Positions 23,837 through 33,962 of a stretch of 64,000 nucleotides of DNA are shown piece by piece. The stretch comes from Haematobia irritans. Lineage: Eukaryota > Arthropoda > Insecta > Diptera > Muscidae. A model generated the notes under the pieces. That model did no database searches. It worked only from the letters and a program-made list of their open reading frames with translations, and was not told where the DNA came from. A program made the position numbers and the translations under genes. Positions within the stretch are counted from its first letter, which is position 1; every line of letters begins with the position of its first letter. The stretch lies in the NCBI RefSeq assembly GCF_050003625.1, contig NC_134398.1:88475983-88539982 (forward strand), in the 5' to 3' direction.

Positions 23837-24249
23837 AAATGCAGTTTATCCGAGTTTCTTATATTCGTTACCCACTGTATGTGCAATTGTATTATTTCCG
23901 TTTCCAAAAGTTGTATATCGTTTGCATGAATAAGGGATATGTTTCTTTTAACCCTTTCACTACCGAAGTAAAAGTAGCCATTGAAAAAATTTTTTTTCTT
24001 CAAAACTAGTTTATTGTAGTGTTAAATAATACAAAACGACAATTTTTTGGTGTGTACTTACGTTAGTGTGTGTATAGTAAGATGTCCACTTGAGTGGACA
24101 GTGGTAGTCAACGGAGTCAATTCACTTGTAATTAATTTTATTAATGTAATTAATTTTATTTAATATGTATCTTTCTACTAAGTTTAAAAATAATGATTTC
24201 TTTCTTATTTTTAGTAGGTTTATAGTATGAAATTAGACGCTAAATAAGA

Positions 24250-26772
24250 ACAAGTATATACGGCCGTAAGTTCGGCCAGGCCGAAGCTTATGTACCCTCC
24301 ATCATGGATTGCGTAGAAACTTCTTCTAAACACTGCCATCCACAATCGAATTACTTAAGTTGCGGTAACGCTTGCCGATGGCAAGGTATCTTAAAACCTC
24401 CTTACATCTTCTAAATTGTATGTAAGTCCATACGTGGTATATATTAAATCAAAAAAGATCGATCCAATACGTATATAATTCAGTTTGACAAAGTAGACAT
24501 AAAATTTTGACAAAATTTTCTACAGAAAGAAAATATTAAAAAATTTTCTATGGAAATAAAATTTTCACAAAATTTTCTATAGAAATAAAAATTTTGACAA
24601 AATTTTCTATAAAAAGAAAATTTTGACAAAAATTTCTACAGAAATAAAATGTTAACAAAATGTTCTATAGAAATAAACTTTTGACAAAATTTTCTATAGA
24701 AATAAAATCTTGGTCGATTATTTTTGGCTCGAGTGGCAACTATGATTATGAACCGAATAAAATTTGAACAAAATTTTCAATAGAAATAAAATTTTGACAA
24801 AATTTTCTATAGAAATAAAATTTTGACAAAATTTTCTATAGAAATAAAATTTTGACAATGATGAAAATTTTATTATGAACCGAATAAAATTTTAACAAAA
24901 TTTTCTCTAGAAATAAAATTTTGACAACATTTTCTATAGAAATAAAATTTTGGTAGATTATTTTTGGCTCTAGTGGCAACCATGATTATGGACCGATATG
25001 GACCAATTTTTGTGTGATTGGACCAATTTTGGTATGGTTGTTAGCGACCATATACTAACACCACGTTCCTACTTTGAACCGGATCGGATGAATTTTGCTC
25101 CTCCAAGAGGCTCCGGAGGTCAAATCTGGAGAACGTTTTATATGGGGGCTATATATAATTATGGACCGATATGGACCATGTTCCAAATTACTACCGGATT
25201 GGATGAAATTTGCTTCTCTTGGAGACTTCGCAAGCCAAATCTGGGGTTTATATGGGGGCTATATATAATTATGAACCGATGTGGGCCAATTTTTGCACGG
25301 TTATTAGAGACCATATACCAATATCATGTACCAAATTTCAGGCGGATCGGATAAAATTTGCTTCTCTTTGAGGCTCCGCAACCCAAATCTGGGGATCGGT
25401 TTATATAGGCACTATATAATTATGGACCGATGTGGACCAATTTTTGCACGGTTGTTAGAGACCATACACCAATACCATGTACCAAATTTCAGAGGGATCG
25501 GATGCAATTTGCTTCTCTTTGAGGCTTCGCAAGCCTAATCTGGAGATCGGTTTAGATGGGGTCTATATATAATTATGGACCGATGTGGACCAATTTTTGC
25601 ATGATTGTTAGAGACCATATACCAACACCATGTACCAAATTTCAGCCGGATCGGATGAAATATGCTTCTCTTAGAGGCTCCACTAGCCAAATCTGGGGAT
25701 CGGTTTATATGGGGGCTGTAAATAATTAAGGACCGATATGGACCAATTTTTGCATGGTTGTTAGAGACTATATACCAACATCATGTACCAAATTTCAGCC
25801 GGATCGGATGAAATTATCTTCTCTTTGAGGCTCCGCAAGCCAAATCTGGGGATCGGTTTATATGGGGGCTATATATAATTATGGACCGATGTGAACCAAT
25901 TTTTCCATGGTAGTTAGAGACCATATACCAACATCATGTACCAAATTTCAGCCGGATCGGATGAAATATGCTTCTGTTAGAGGCTCCACAAGCCAAATCT
26001 GGCGATCGGTTTATATGGGGGCTATATATAATTATGGACCGATGTGGACCAATTTGTGCATGGTTGTTAGAGACCATATACCAACACCATATACCAAATT
26101 TCAGCCGGATCGGATGAAATATGCTTCTCTTTTAGGCTCCGCAAGCCAAATCTGGAGATCGCTTTATATGGGGGCTATATATAATTATGGACTGATGTAA
26201 ACCAATTTTTGCATGGTTGTTAGAGACTATATACCAACACCATATACCAAATTTCAGCCGGATCGGATGAAATATGCTTCTGTTAGAGGCTCCACAAGCC
26301 AAATCTGGGGATCGGTTTATATGGGGGCTATATATAATTATGGACCGATGTGGACCAATTTTTGCATGGTTGTTAGATATCATATACCAACACTATATAC
26401 CAAATTTCAGCCGGATCGGATGAATTATGCTTCTTTTAGAGGCTCCACAAGCCAAATCTGAGGGTCCCTTTATATGGGGGCTATACGTAAAAGTGGACCG
26501 ATATGGCCCATTTTCAATACCATCCGACCTACATCGATAACAACTACTTGTGCCAAGTTTCAAGTCGATAGCTTGTTTCGTTCGGAAGTTAGCGTGATTT
26601 CAACAGACGGACGGACGGACGGACGGACGGACGGACATGCTTAGATCGACTCAGAATTTCACCACGACCCAGAATATATATACTTTATGGGGTCTTAGAG
26701 CAATATTTCGATGTGTTACAAACGGAATGACAAAGTTAATATACCCCCATCCTATGATGGAGGGTATAAAAA
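24250..26772 (+). mobile_element. DINE-1/Helentron-like element with two tandem arrays
   Basis: Starts at the hairpin CGGCCGTAAGTTCGGCCAGG, followed by GTACCCTCCATCATGGATTG. Array 1 (about 24500-24960) consists of ~27-bp units (TTTGACAAAATTTTCTATAG AAATAAAA). Array 2 (about 25124-26471) has roughly nine units of ~153 bp, each with ATCGGTTTATATGGGGGCTA and CCAAATTTCAGCCGGATCGG. A (GGAC)n tract lies at 26604-26636, and the terminus is the palindrome ATACCCCCATCCTATGATGG ... GGGTATAA. The long open frames through array 2 are by-products of the repeat, not genes. Confidence 0.65.
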
Positions 26773-27032
26773 TATTCACATTTTCATTTGATGCTATTAA
26801 ATTAACTATATTCATTTCATTATTCCTATTCAAAAGATAATGTTATTCATATTTCTATTCATTTCGAAAACATAAAAAAATTGTTTTGCTACCAATAGAT
26901 ATATCTTATTTATGTAGTATATACATGTATTAGAATGTAGAGTTATTTCATATGATAGGTGCAAAAACATGGATTTCGAAATTTTGGGTATCTCTCACAA
27001 AAAATCTGTCCACCGTGCTTTCAAGGGTAATG

Positions 27033-27455
27033 CATAGACAATAGATTTTACATAGATGAGCCATGGGTGTCAAACTATGTTTGACAGTTCGGAAGATTAA
27101 GAATAAACGAAAAAATAAGAGCACGCTTACATTCTCTTTCGTTTCCTTTTTTGTAGTTTCCAATTTTACACAAAATTAGAACGTTTATGATGCACCAGTG
27201 GATTTATAAATAAATTAATATATTAAAAGTTCATATTTGAGCAAAGAATTGTGACCAAAACCGCAAAAATACAAAATTTAATTTTGAGCAGCATTTCTGT
27301 TTATGAACAACACAAAAGCAAATGCCGGAAAATGAATGTTTGGAACAGACTCTTAACGAAAAAATCAAAACGAAATGTCAGAAAATTAATTTTTGGAACT
27401 GACACATTTTTTTTAAGAGAATAGTGGATCATCTATGTAAAATCTATTGTCTATG
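27033..27455. mobile_element. hAT-type MITE with 8-bp target duplication
   Basis: Inverted ends CATAGACAATAGATTTTACA (continuing TAGATGA) match exactly over about 27 bp. Flanks are the direct repeat GGGTAATG at 27025-27032 and 27456-27463. An 8-bp duplication and CA-starting ends fit hAT superfamily. 423 bp; no coding. Confidence 0.75.
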
Positions 27456-28271
27456 GGGTAATGTGCAGTAGACCTTTTCAAAGTCGTGCCCATTACTCTT
27501 ATAAGATTTGTTGGAGTATGTTAACGGTATTGTTTTATTTTTACACTACAAATATTATATAAAATGTTTTTTGTTTTGCGACCTTGAAACTGAGATTTTT
27601 GAGTGCTTGATGCTTACTTCCTTAAATTGGGTCGAATTCTATGAAATCTCAAACTCTTCGAAATAGTTTTACAATACATATGGAATTTGAAGTACCCTAT
27701 ATAAACTCTGTTTTACAATAAATTGGAATTTTGCCATTTCATGTTACATATTTTTGTCTAATACTATTTAAATGGCTGTATGAACTTTGCAACCTTTGAC
27801 TACCGATGTCCACTATAGAGGACATGACTTCATCGACTTACCCTGCATATACCGTACACCCAGTTTTCAATTTTTTATGTCCTTTTTGTTAAATAACACT
27901 TCCTATCATACAGAAAAAATCAACAATTGTATACTATAAATAGGTCTCCATAACTCCTCAAGGGCAATATCAGAAATTAAAAAAAATGGGGATTTCACGT
28001 TTTTCATAGAAAAAAACTTGCATAAAATTGACGAAACACATATTCGACTATATAAAACTGGCAAGTTAATATTAGAAGGACCCCCTTAACATACTCCAAC
28101 AAAAATTTTAAATAAATCGTACAAGGATAACGAATAATCAACGCTCAAAGTCATGTCCTTCCAGGTGGACATCAGTAGTGAAAGGGTTAAATAAAATTCC
28201 TTTACATCGTATGGTGGGCGCCCAAAACTATATCTATAAATATAACAGCTCGGCTGTATGGGTTGCTTGTA

Positions 28272-28752
28272 GAGGTATGCACGTGAGTAATATTTTACTC
28301 ACGCACACTCACGACGAAAAACTCTTACTCACGCACGATATTGTTTGGTAGGACTCACGCACACTCACGAAAAGAAAATTTGTACTCACGCCCACGAAAA
28401 TTTCGTGACTCACGAAAAATGCAGTGATTCACGAAAAATATCTTGACTCACGAAAAATGACGTGACTCACGAATAATTTTATGAGCATGACTAAAATCGA
28501 GAGCGTTATTAAACTCTTAATATAGTAGGTATCATTAAAATTGTAAATGAATTCAATTCGTAAGCGTTTTATGTCCGTAAGAATGATTATTTTCTTGAGA
28601 GTATTTGTCCGAAATTGGTTATTCACGCACACTCACGAAGAAATAATTTTCGTGACTCACGCACGACATTTGGTTTGTTAATAACGCTCACGCACACCCA
28701 CGCCGTTGCCATCAGCGTGAGTCACGACAATTTCGTGTCACGTGCACACCTC
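28272..28752. mobile_element. GAGGTG-ended MITE, copy 2
   Basis: Ends GAGGTATGCACGTGAG and (inverted) GAGGTGTGCACGTGAC, flanked by TA (28270-28271, 28753-28754). The 481-bp interior has many ACTCACGCACACTCACG and CACGAAAAA units in both orientations and a ~170-bp unique middle. Same family as 6939-7228. Confidence 0.75.
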
Positions 28753-28792
28753 TAGTTGCTTGTGCGTTAATGGCTGTTGACGATAATAACAG

Positions 28793-28935
28793 CTACGTAG
28801 TCCAGAGAGAAGTTGACCACATTGGTATCACAATGTACTATGACAAAGTGGGCCTGAAATATCGACCTGCCACTATACCTAACCCAGTGCATAGTGTGTT
28901 AGCTTACAAACGTAAGGGTCCGCAGTTCGATTAAA
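28793..28935 (+). repeat. tRNA-derived SINE-like unit split by a LINE tail
   Basis: The unit starts ACAGCTACGTAG and resumes at CCAGTGCATAGTGTGTTAGC, with B-box-like CGCAGTTCGATT near 28920. Inserted at about 28802-28886 is the ~80-bp tail of the LINE family of 38676-42785 (GGTATCACAATG ... CTGCCACTATACCTAACC). The fragment therefore records SINE insertion followed by LINE-tail insertion. Confidence 0.55.
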
Positions 28936-29426
28936 AAAATTATAAAATCATATAATTTTGGTTCAGAATTAGATATAGCTGTCATATATGTACAACCGGA
29001 TTATTTACAATTGACGTGTTCATCAACAGATCTCCTGCAACTTTCGTACATCTGAATGTTTTGTGAGTCCCGTAAAATCTGAGAATTATAAGCTCAATCC
29101 GTTGAAATGTAGATATAGCTCCCGCATATATAATGTTCGCTCCATATACACTTATATAGCCCCTGAGACCATAGTTTCATATTTATTTGCTTGAAATTTC
29201 GAATTGGCTAAATTTTGTCTCGAACCCCACAATTGACCCCCACTGGTAAGTAGCAAAAATTGTAAAAATCCTTCAAATTACATATACCTCTAATACATAT
29301 GTATCGTCTGATAAATCATAAATGCACTTTTGCGCTATTGCATCAAATTTAAATATAGCTTTTAATATTTCCTATATTTTTATTAAAATTGTGTTTCGTG
29401 CAAAGGTGTCCATTTAATTTAAAAAA

Positions 29427-30780
29427 CAAGTATAACGGCCGTAAGTTCGGCCAGGCCGAATCTTATGTACCCTCCACCATGGATTGCGTAGAAACTTCTA
29501 CGAAAAACTGTCATCCACAATCGAATTACTTGGGTTGTGGTATCTTAAATCGTTTTCTAAATTGTGAGTTAGTCCATACGTGGTATACATTAGACAAAAA
29601 AGTATGTGTAGGTAAGTCTACAAATAATTACGAATCGATATGGACTTTTGCACGGTACGTAGGGAGCCAGAATTGAAATATGGGGGCTATATACAATTAT
29701 TGATATGGACCAATTTTTGTGTGATTGGGGATCGATTTATCTGAGGGCTATAACTATAGACCGATATGAACCTAGTTAGGCATGGTTGTTAACGGCCATA
29801 TACTAGCACAATGTACCAAATTTCAACTGACTCGGATGAAATTTGCTCCTCCAAGAGGCTCCAAAACCAAATCTCGGGATCGGTTTATATGGGGGCTATA
29901 TATGATTATGGACTGATATGGACCACTATTGGCATGGTTGTTAAATATCATATACTACCACCACGTACAAAATTTCAACCAGATCGGATGAATTTTGCTT
30001 CTCCAAAAGGCACCGGAGGTCAAATCTGGGGATCGGTTTATATGGCGGCTATATATAATTATGGACTGATATGAACCATGGTTGTTGTTATACCATATAC
30101 TAACATCACGTACCAAATTTCAACCGAATCGGATGAATTTTGCTCTTCCAAGGGGCTCCGGAGGTCAAATCTGGGGATCGGTTTATATGGGGGCTATATA
30201 TAATTATGGACCGATTTCGACCAATTTTTGCATGGGAGTTTGAGGCCATATATTAACACCACGTACCAAATTTCAACTGAATCAGATGAATTTTGGTCTT
30301 CCAAGAGGCTCCGGAGGTCAAATCTGGTGATCGGTTTATATGGGGGCTATATATAATTATGGACCGATGTGGACCAATTTTTGCATGGTTGTTAGAGATA
30401 TATACTAACACCATGTACCAAATTTCAGCCGGATCGGATGAAATTTGCTTCTCTTAGAGGCCTCGCAAGCCAAATTTGGGGGTCCGTTTATATGGGGGCT
30501 ATACGTAAAAGTGGACAGATATGGCTCATTTGCAATACCATCCGACCTACATCAATAACAACTACTTGTGCCAAGTTTCAAGTCGATAGCTTGTTTCGTT
30601 CGGAAGTTTGCGTGATTTCAACAGACGGACGGACGGACGGACGGACATGCTCAGATCGACTCAGAATTTCACCACGACCCAGAATATATGCACTTTATGG
30701 GGTCTTAGAGCAATATTTCGATGTGTTACAAACGGAATGACAAAGTTAATATACCCCCCATCGTGTGGTGGAGGGTATAA
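29427..30780 (+). mobile_element. DINE-1/Helentron-like element
   Basis: Same plan as 24250-26772: starts with ACGGCCGTAAGTTCGGCCAG, has about five ~155-bp units, a (GGAC)n tract near 30625-30645 and a terminal palindrome ATACCCCCCATCGTGTGGTG GAGGGTATAA. It lacks the 27-bp array. It ends 25 bp before a (TA)n tract. Confidence 0.65.
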
Positions 30781-30798
30781 TAAAGATTTTGAAATGTA

Positions 30799-30804
<6 letters not shown>

Positions 30805-30886
<82 letters not shown>
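30805..30886. repeat. (TA)n microsatellite
   Basis: About 41 TA units. A mariner element (30887-31819) has inserted within it, since (TA)n continues on the far side at 31820-31834. Confidence 0.95.
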
Positions 30887-30889
<3 letters not shown>

Positions 30890-31819
30890 GGTGATTTGTT
30901 AAGAGCTTGATAACTTTAAAAAAAAAAAAAACGCATAAAATTTGCAAAATCTCATCGGTTCTTTATTTGAAACGTTAGATTGGTCCATGACATTTACTTT
31001 TTGAAGATAATTTCATTTAAATGTTGACCGCGGCTGCGTCTTAGGTGGTCCATTCGGAAAGTCCAATTTTGGGCAACTTTTTCGAGCATTTCGGCCGGAA
31101 TAACCCGAATTTCTTCGGAAATGTTGTCTTCCAAAGCTGGAATAGTTGCTGGCTTATTTCTGTAGACTTTAGACTTGACGTAGCCCCACAAAAAATAGTC
31201 TAAAGGCGTCAAATCGCATGATCTTGGTGGCCAACTTACCGGTCCATTTCTTGAGATGAATTGTTCTCCGAAGTTTTCCCTCAAAATGGCCATAGAATCG
31301 CGAGCTGTGTGGCATGTAGCGCCATCTTGTTGAAACCACATGTCAACCAAGTTCAGTTCTTCCATTTTTGGCAACAAAAAGTTTGTTAGCATCGAACGAT
31401 AGCGATCGCCATTCACCGTAACGTTGCGTCCAACAGCATCTTTGAAAAAATACGGTCCAATGATTCCACCAGCGTACAAACCACACCAAACAGTGCATTT
31501 TTCGGGATGCATGGGCAGTTCTTGAACGGCTTCTGGTTGCTTTTCACTCCAAATGCGGCAATTTTGCTTATTTACGTAGCCATTCAACCAGAAATGAGCC
31601 TCATCGCTGAACAAAATTTGTCGATAAAAAAGCGGATTTTCTGCCACTGATTTTGGTAATAAAATTCAATGATTTGCAAGCGTTGCTCGTTAGTAAGTCT
31701 ATTCATGATGAAATGTCAAAGCATACTGAGCATCTTTCTCTTTGACACCATGTCTGAAATCCCACGTGATCTGTCAAATACTAATGCATGAAAATCCTAA
31801 CCTCAAAAGAATCACCCTT
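30887..31819 (-). mobile_element. mariner/Tc1-like element, internally deleted, copy 1
   Basis: 933 bp. The ends AAGGGTGATTTGTTAAGAGC and (inverted) AAGGGTGATTCTTTTGAGGT are flanked by TA (30885-30886, 31820-31821). Only the catalytic part of the transposase is intact. The upstream ATG region still encodes MNRLTNEQRLQIIEFYYQNQ, the start of the N-terminal DNA-binding region, but joins the catalytic part out of frame after an internal deletion. A nearly identical copy lies at 60727-61659. Confidence 0.9.
30994..31647 (-). pseudogene. mariner-type transposase, catalytic domain only (copy 1)
   Basis: A 217-residue open frame carrying the DDE/D catalytic core. Asp15 lies in ILFSDEAHF, Asp108 in WFQQDGATCHTA, and Asp145 in PPRSCDLTPLDYFLWG, with 36 residues between the second and third acidic positions by my count. 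The family cuts and pastes DNA at TA sites. The first codon of the frame is GTG, and no ATG fits. The helix-turn-helix DNA-binding half that should precede it is missing apart from about 20 residues encoded upstream in another frame. It is therefore unlikely to bind its ends and is best called an internally deleted, non-autonomous copy, although the catalytic frame has no stops. Confidence 0.85.
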
Positions 31820-31834
31820 TATATATATATATAT

Positions 31835-32535
31835 AAACACAAAATTTTAAACAAACAATTGGCTCCAGGACGTTTAAGAAGCCTTCTTTATATTTGTTTA
31901 GAGATCTCAAATTCTGGCAAATCGTAATCGTATACTGCTGGTATAAAATATTTCTGTCAACTCATATTTTATTATTAACACATTAGTGTAAACTCTTTTC
32001 TATAAAGGCATTGTTCGAACAGCTTTTAAAACTACATCCTCTTTTTAAAAATTCATGTTTTCTCGAGGCGCGCATTAACATGAGCAAATGTGCATGTTTT
32101 GACAACATGACGTAAATCATTTCAAGTTGCAACAACTTATACGGTGTTGATGGCTTTTAAGGACTTCAGTGGGGTGTTACGCCCACAATCCTGGCCATCA
32201 TCCATCAGTACAATATCACTCGCACCATGGTCAACATCAGCTATAAATTAAAGGCAATCTCTTATTGCCATAAACATAACAACACTATTCAAACATAAAT
32301 ATGGATGCCGTCACTTGCCCGAGTGCCAGTTTTTTTATCCTTTGTTTCCGGTTTGAAACATCAGTCGCATTCAAAATATTATTCATGGCAAACATCACAG
32401 TTTCCAGCAAATGACCAAAATGACAAAATAGACCTTTTTAAAATGAAACTCTGATAGTTTTAATTAATAGATCATTTCGAACATTTATTTCTACACTAAC
32501 AAAAAGTGTGTTTTTCGTATGGTCTGGCCAAATTT
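31835..32535. other. Unassigned AT-rich stretch
   Basis: No gene, repeat unit or element end recognised between the mariner copy and the fragment of element X-type tail near 32540-32700. Confidence 0.35.
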
Positions 32536-33010
32536 TTTTTAAACTCAAAGTGATGTTCATACATTTGTTGGTTTTGCATTGCATACACACAAAAAAGACA
32601 GACAACCATCGCTTATCCTTTGTTTTTCACTGTAAGAAAATTTGGAAGAAAAGTATATACTTGTTGTGATAAACATTGATTCTTTTAGAGGATGTGAAAA
32701 CAATTGCATAAAGGTTAAGTTATTTAGGTATAGTGGAAGCCCGACATATATGGAGCTCACTTAGTGAGCCTGGTTCGCTGTGGTGAACTTCTTTCTTATC
32801 ACAGAGTGCTTCCCGATTCTATGTTATGCTCAATGGCAAGAGACTTCCTTTTTATAGCCGAACGGCGTTCCACATGGCGGTGAAATCACTTGTAGAAGCA
32901 TTGAAACCATCAGAAATGTCAAAAGCATTACTGAGAGGGCATAATCCACCACCGAACATTTTGGTCTTTGGTCGAAACTTTGAACCTATAACCCTTTCTG
33001 TGTACGGCGG
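32536..33010 (-). repeat. Fragments of element X and LINE-tail repeats
   Basis: 32536-32700 resembles the outer part of element X (GGAAGAAAAGTATATACTTG ... GTGAAAACAATTGCATAAAG). 32720-32812 resembles the minus-strand LINE tail (GTGGAAGCCCG ... AGTGAGCCTG). 32825-33000 (ATGGCAAGAGACTTCC ... GGTCTTTGGTCGAA) looks like another interspersed repeat. No coding sequence. Confidence 0.4.
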
Positions 33011-33027
33011 GTATAGTAAACATGTTT

Positions 33028-33962
33028 ATGCCCTCCACCATAGGATGGGGGGTATATTAACTTTGTCATTCCGTTTGCAACACATCGAAATATTGCTCTA
33101 AGACCCCATAAAGTATATATATTCTGGGTCGTGGTGAAATTCTGAGTCGATCTGAGCATGTCCGTCCTGTCGTCCGTCTGTTGAAATCACCCTAACTTCC
33201 GAACGAAACAAGCTATCGACTTGAAACTTGGCACAAGTAGTTGTTATTGATGTAGGTCGGATGGTATAGCAAATGGACCATATCGGTCCACTTTTACGTA
33301 TAGCCCCATATATAAGCGGACCCCCAAAATAAGACTTGCAGACCCTCTAAGAGAAGCAAATTTTATCCGATCCGGCTGAAATTTGGTACATGTTGTTAGT
33401 ATATGGTCTCTAACAACAACCATTGGTCCACATCGGTTCATAATTATATATAGCCCCCATATAAACCTATCCCGAGATTTGGTTTTGGAGCCTCTTGGAG
33501 GAGCAAATTTCATCCGAGTCAGTTGAAATTTGGTACATTGTGCTAGTATATGGCCGTTAACAACCATGCCTAACTAGGTCCATATCGGTCTATAGTTGTA
33601 TATAGCCCTCAGATATATCGATCCCCAATCACACAAAAATTGGTCCATTTGAAGTTCATAACTGTATAGAGCCCCCATATAAGCGACCCCCATATTTCAA
33701 TTCTGGCTTTCTATGTACCGTGCAAAAGTCCATATCGATTCGTAATTATTTGTAGACATACCTATACATACCTTTTTTGTCTAATATATACCACGTATGG
33801 ACTTACTAACAATTTAGAAAACGATATTAAGAAGTTTTAAGATACCACAACCCAATTAATTCGATTGTGAATGACAGTCTTTCGTAGAAGTTTCTACGCA
33901 ATCCATGGTGGAGGGTACATAAGATTCGGCCTGACCGAACTTACGGCCGTATATACTTGTTT
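33028..33962 (-). mobile_element. DINE-1/Helentron-like element
   Basis: On the minus strand: hairpin start ACGGCCGTAAGTTCGGTCAGG at 33962 side, several ~155-bp units, GTCCGTCCTGTCGTCC tract near 33160-33180 and the terminal palindrome CCCTCCACCATAGGATGGGG GGTATA. It abuts the 3' end of the CR1-like LINE fragment. Confidence 0.6.

Larger units (their letters stand above)
23952..28186. mobile_element. Non-autonomous piggyBac-like element (TTAA-flanked) with nested insertions
   Basis: Left end CCCTTTCACTACCGAAG and right end (inverted) CCCTTTCACTACTGATG are directly flanked by TTAA (23948-23951 and 28187-28190), the hallmark target duplication of piggyBac elements. GTCCACTTGAGTGGAC and GTCCACTATAGAGGAC palindromes lie inside, near 24090 and 27810. 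The Helentron-like element at 24250-26772 and an MITE at 27033-27455 have inserted, leaving about 1.3 kb of original sequence. No transposase frame is present. Confidence 0.65.

Noticed and set aside
25907..26461. Frames of 80-97 codons reading MGAIYNYGPM/DHIPTPYTKFQPDRMK-like repeats
   Set aside because: They come from the ~153-bp tandem units, appear on both strands and in every Helentron-like copy, and are broken at random. They are repeat by-products.
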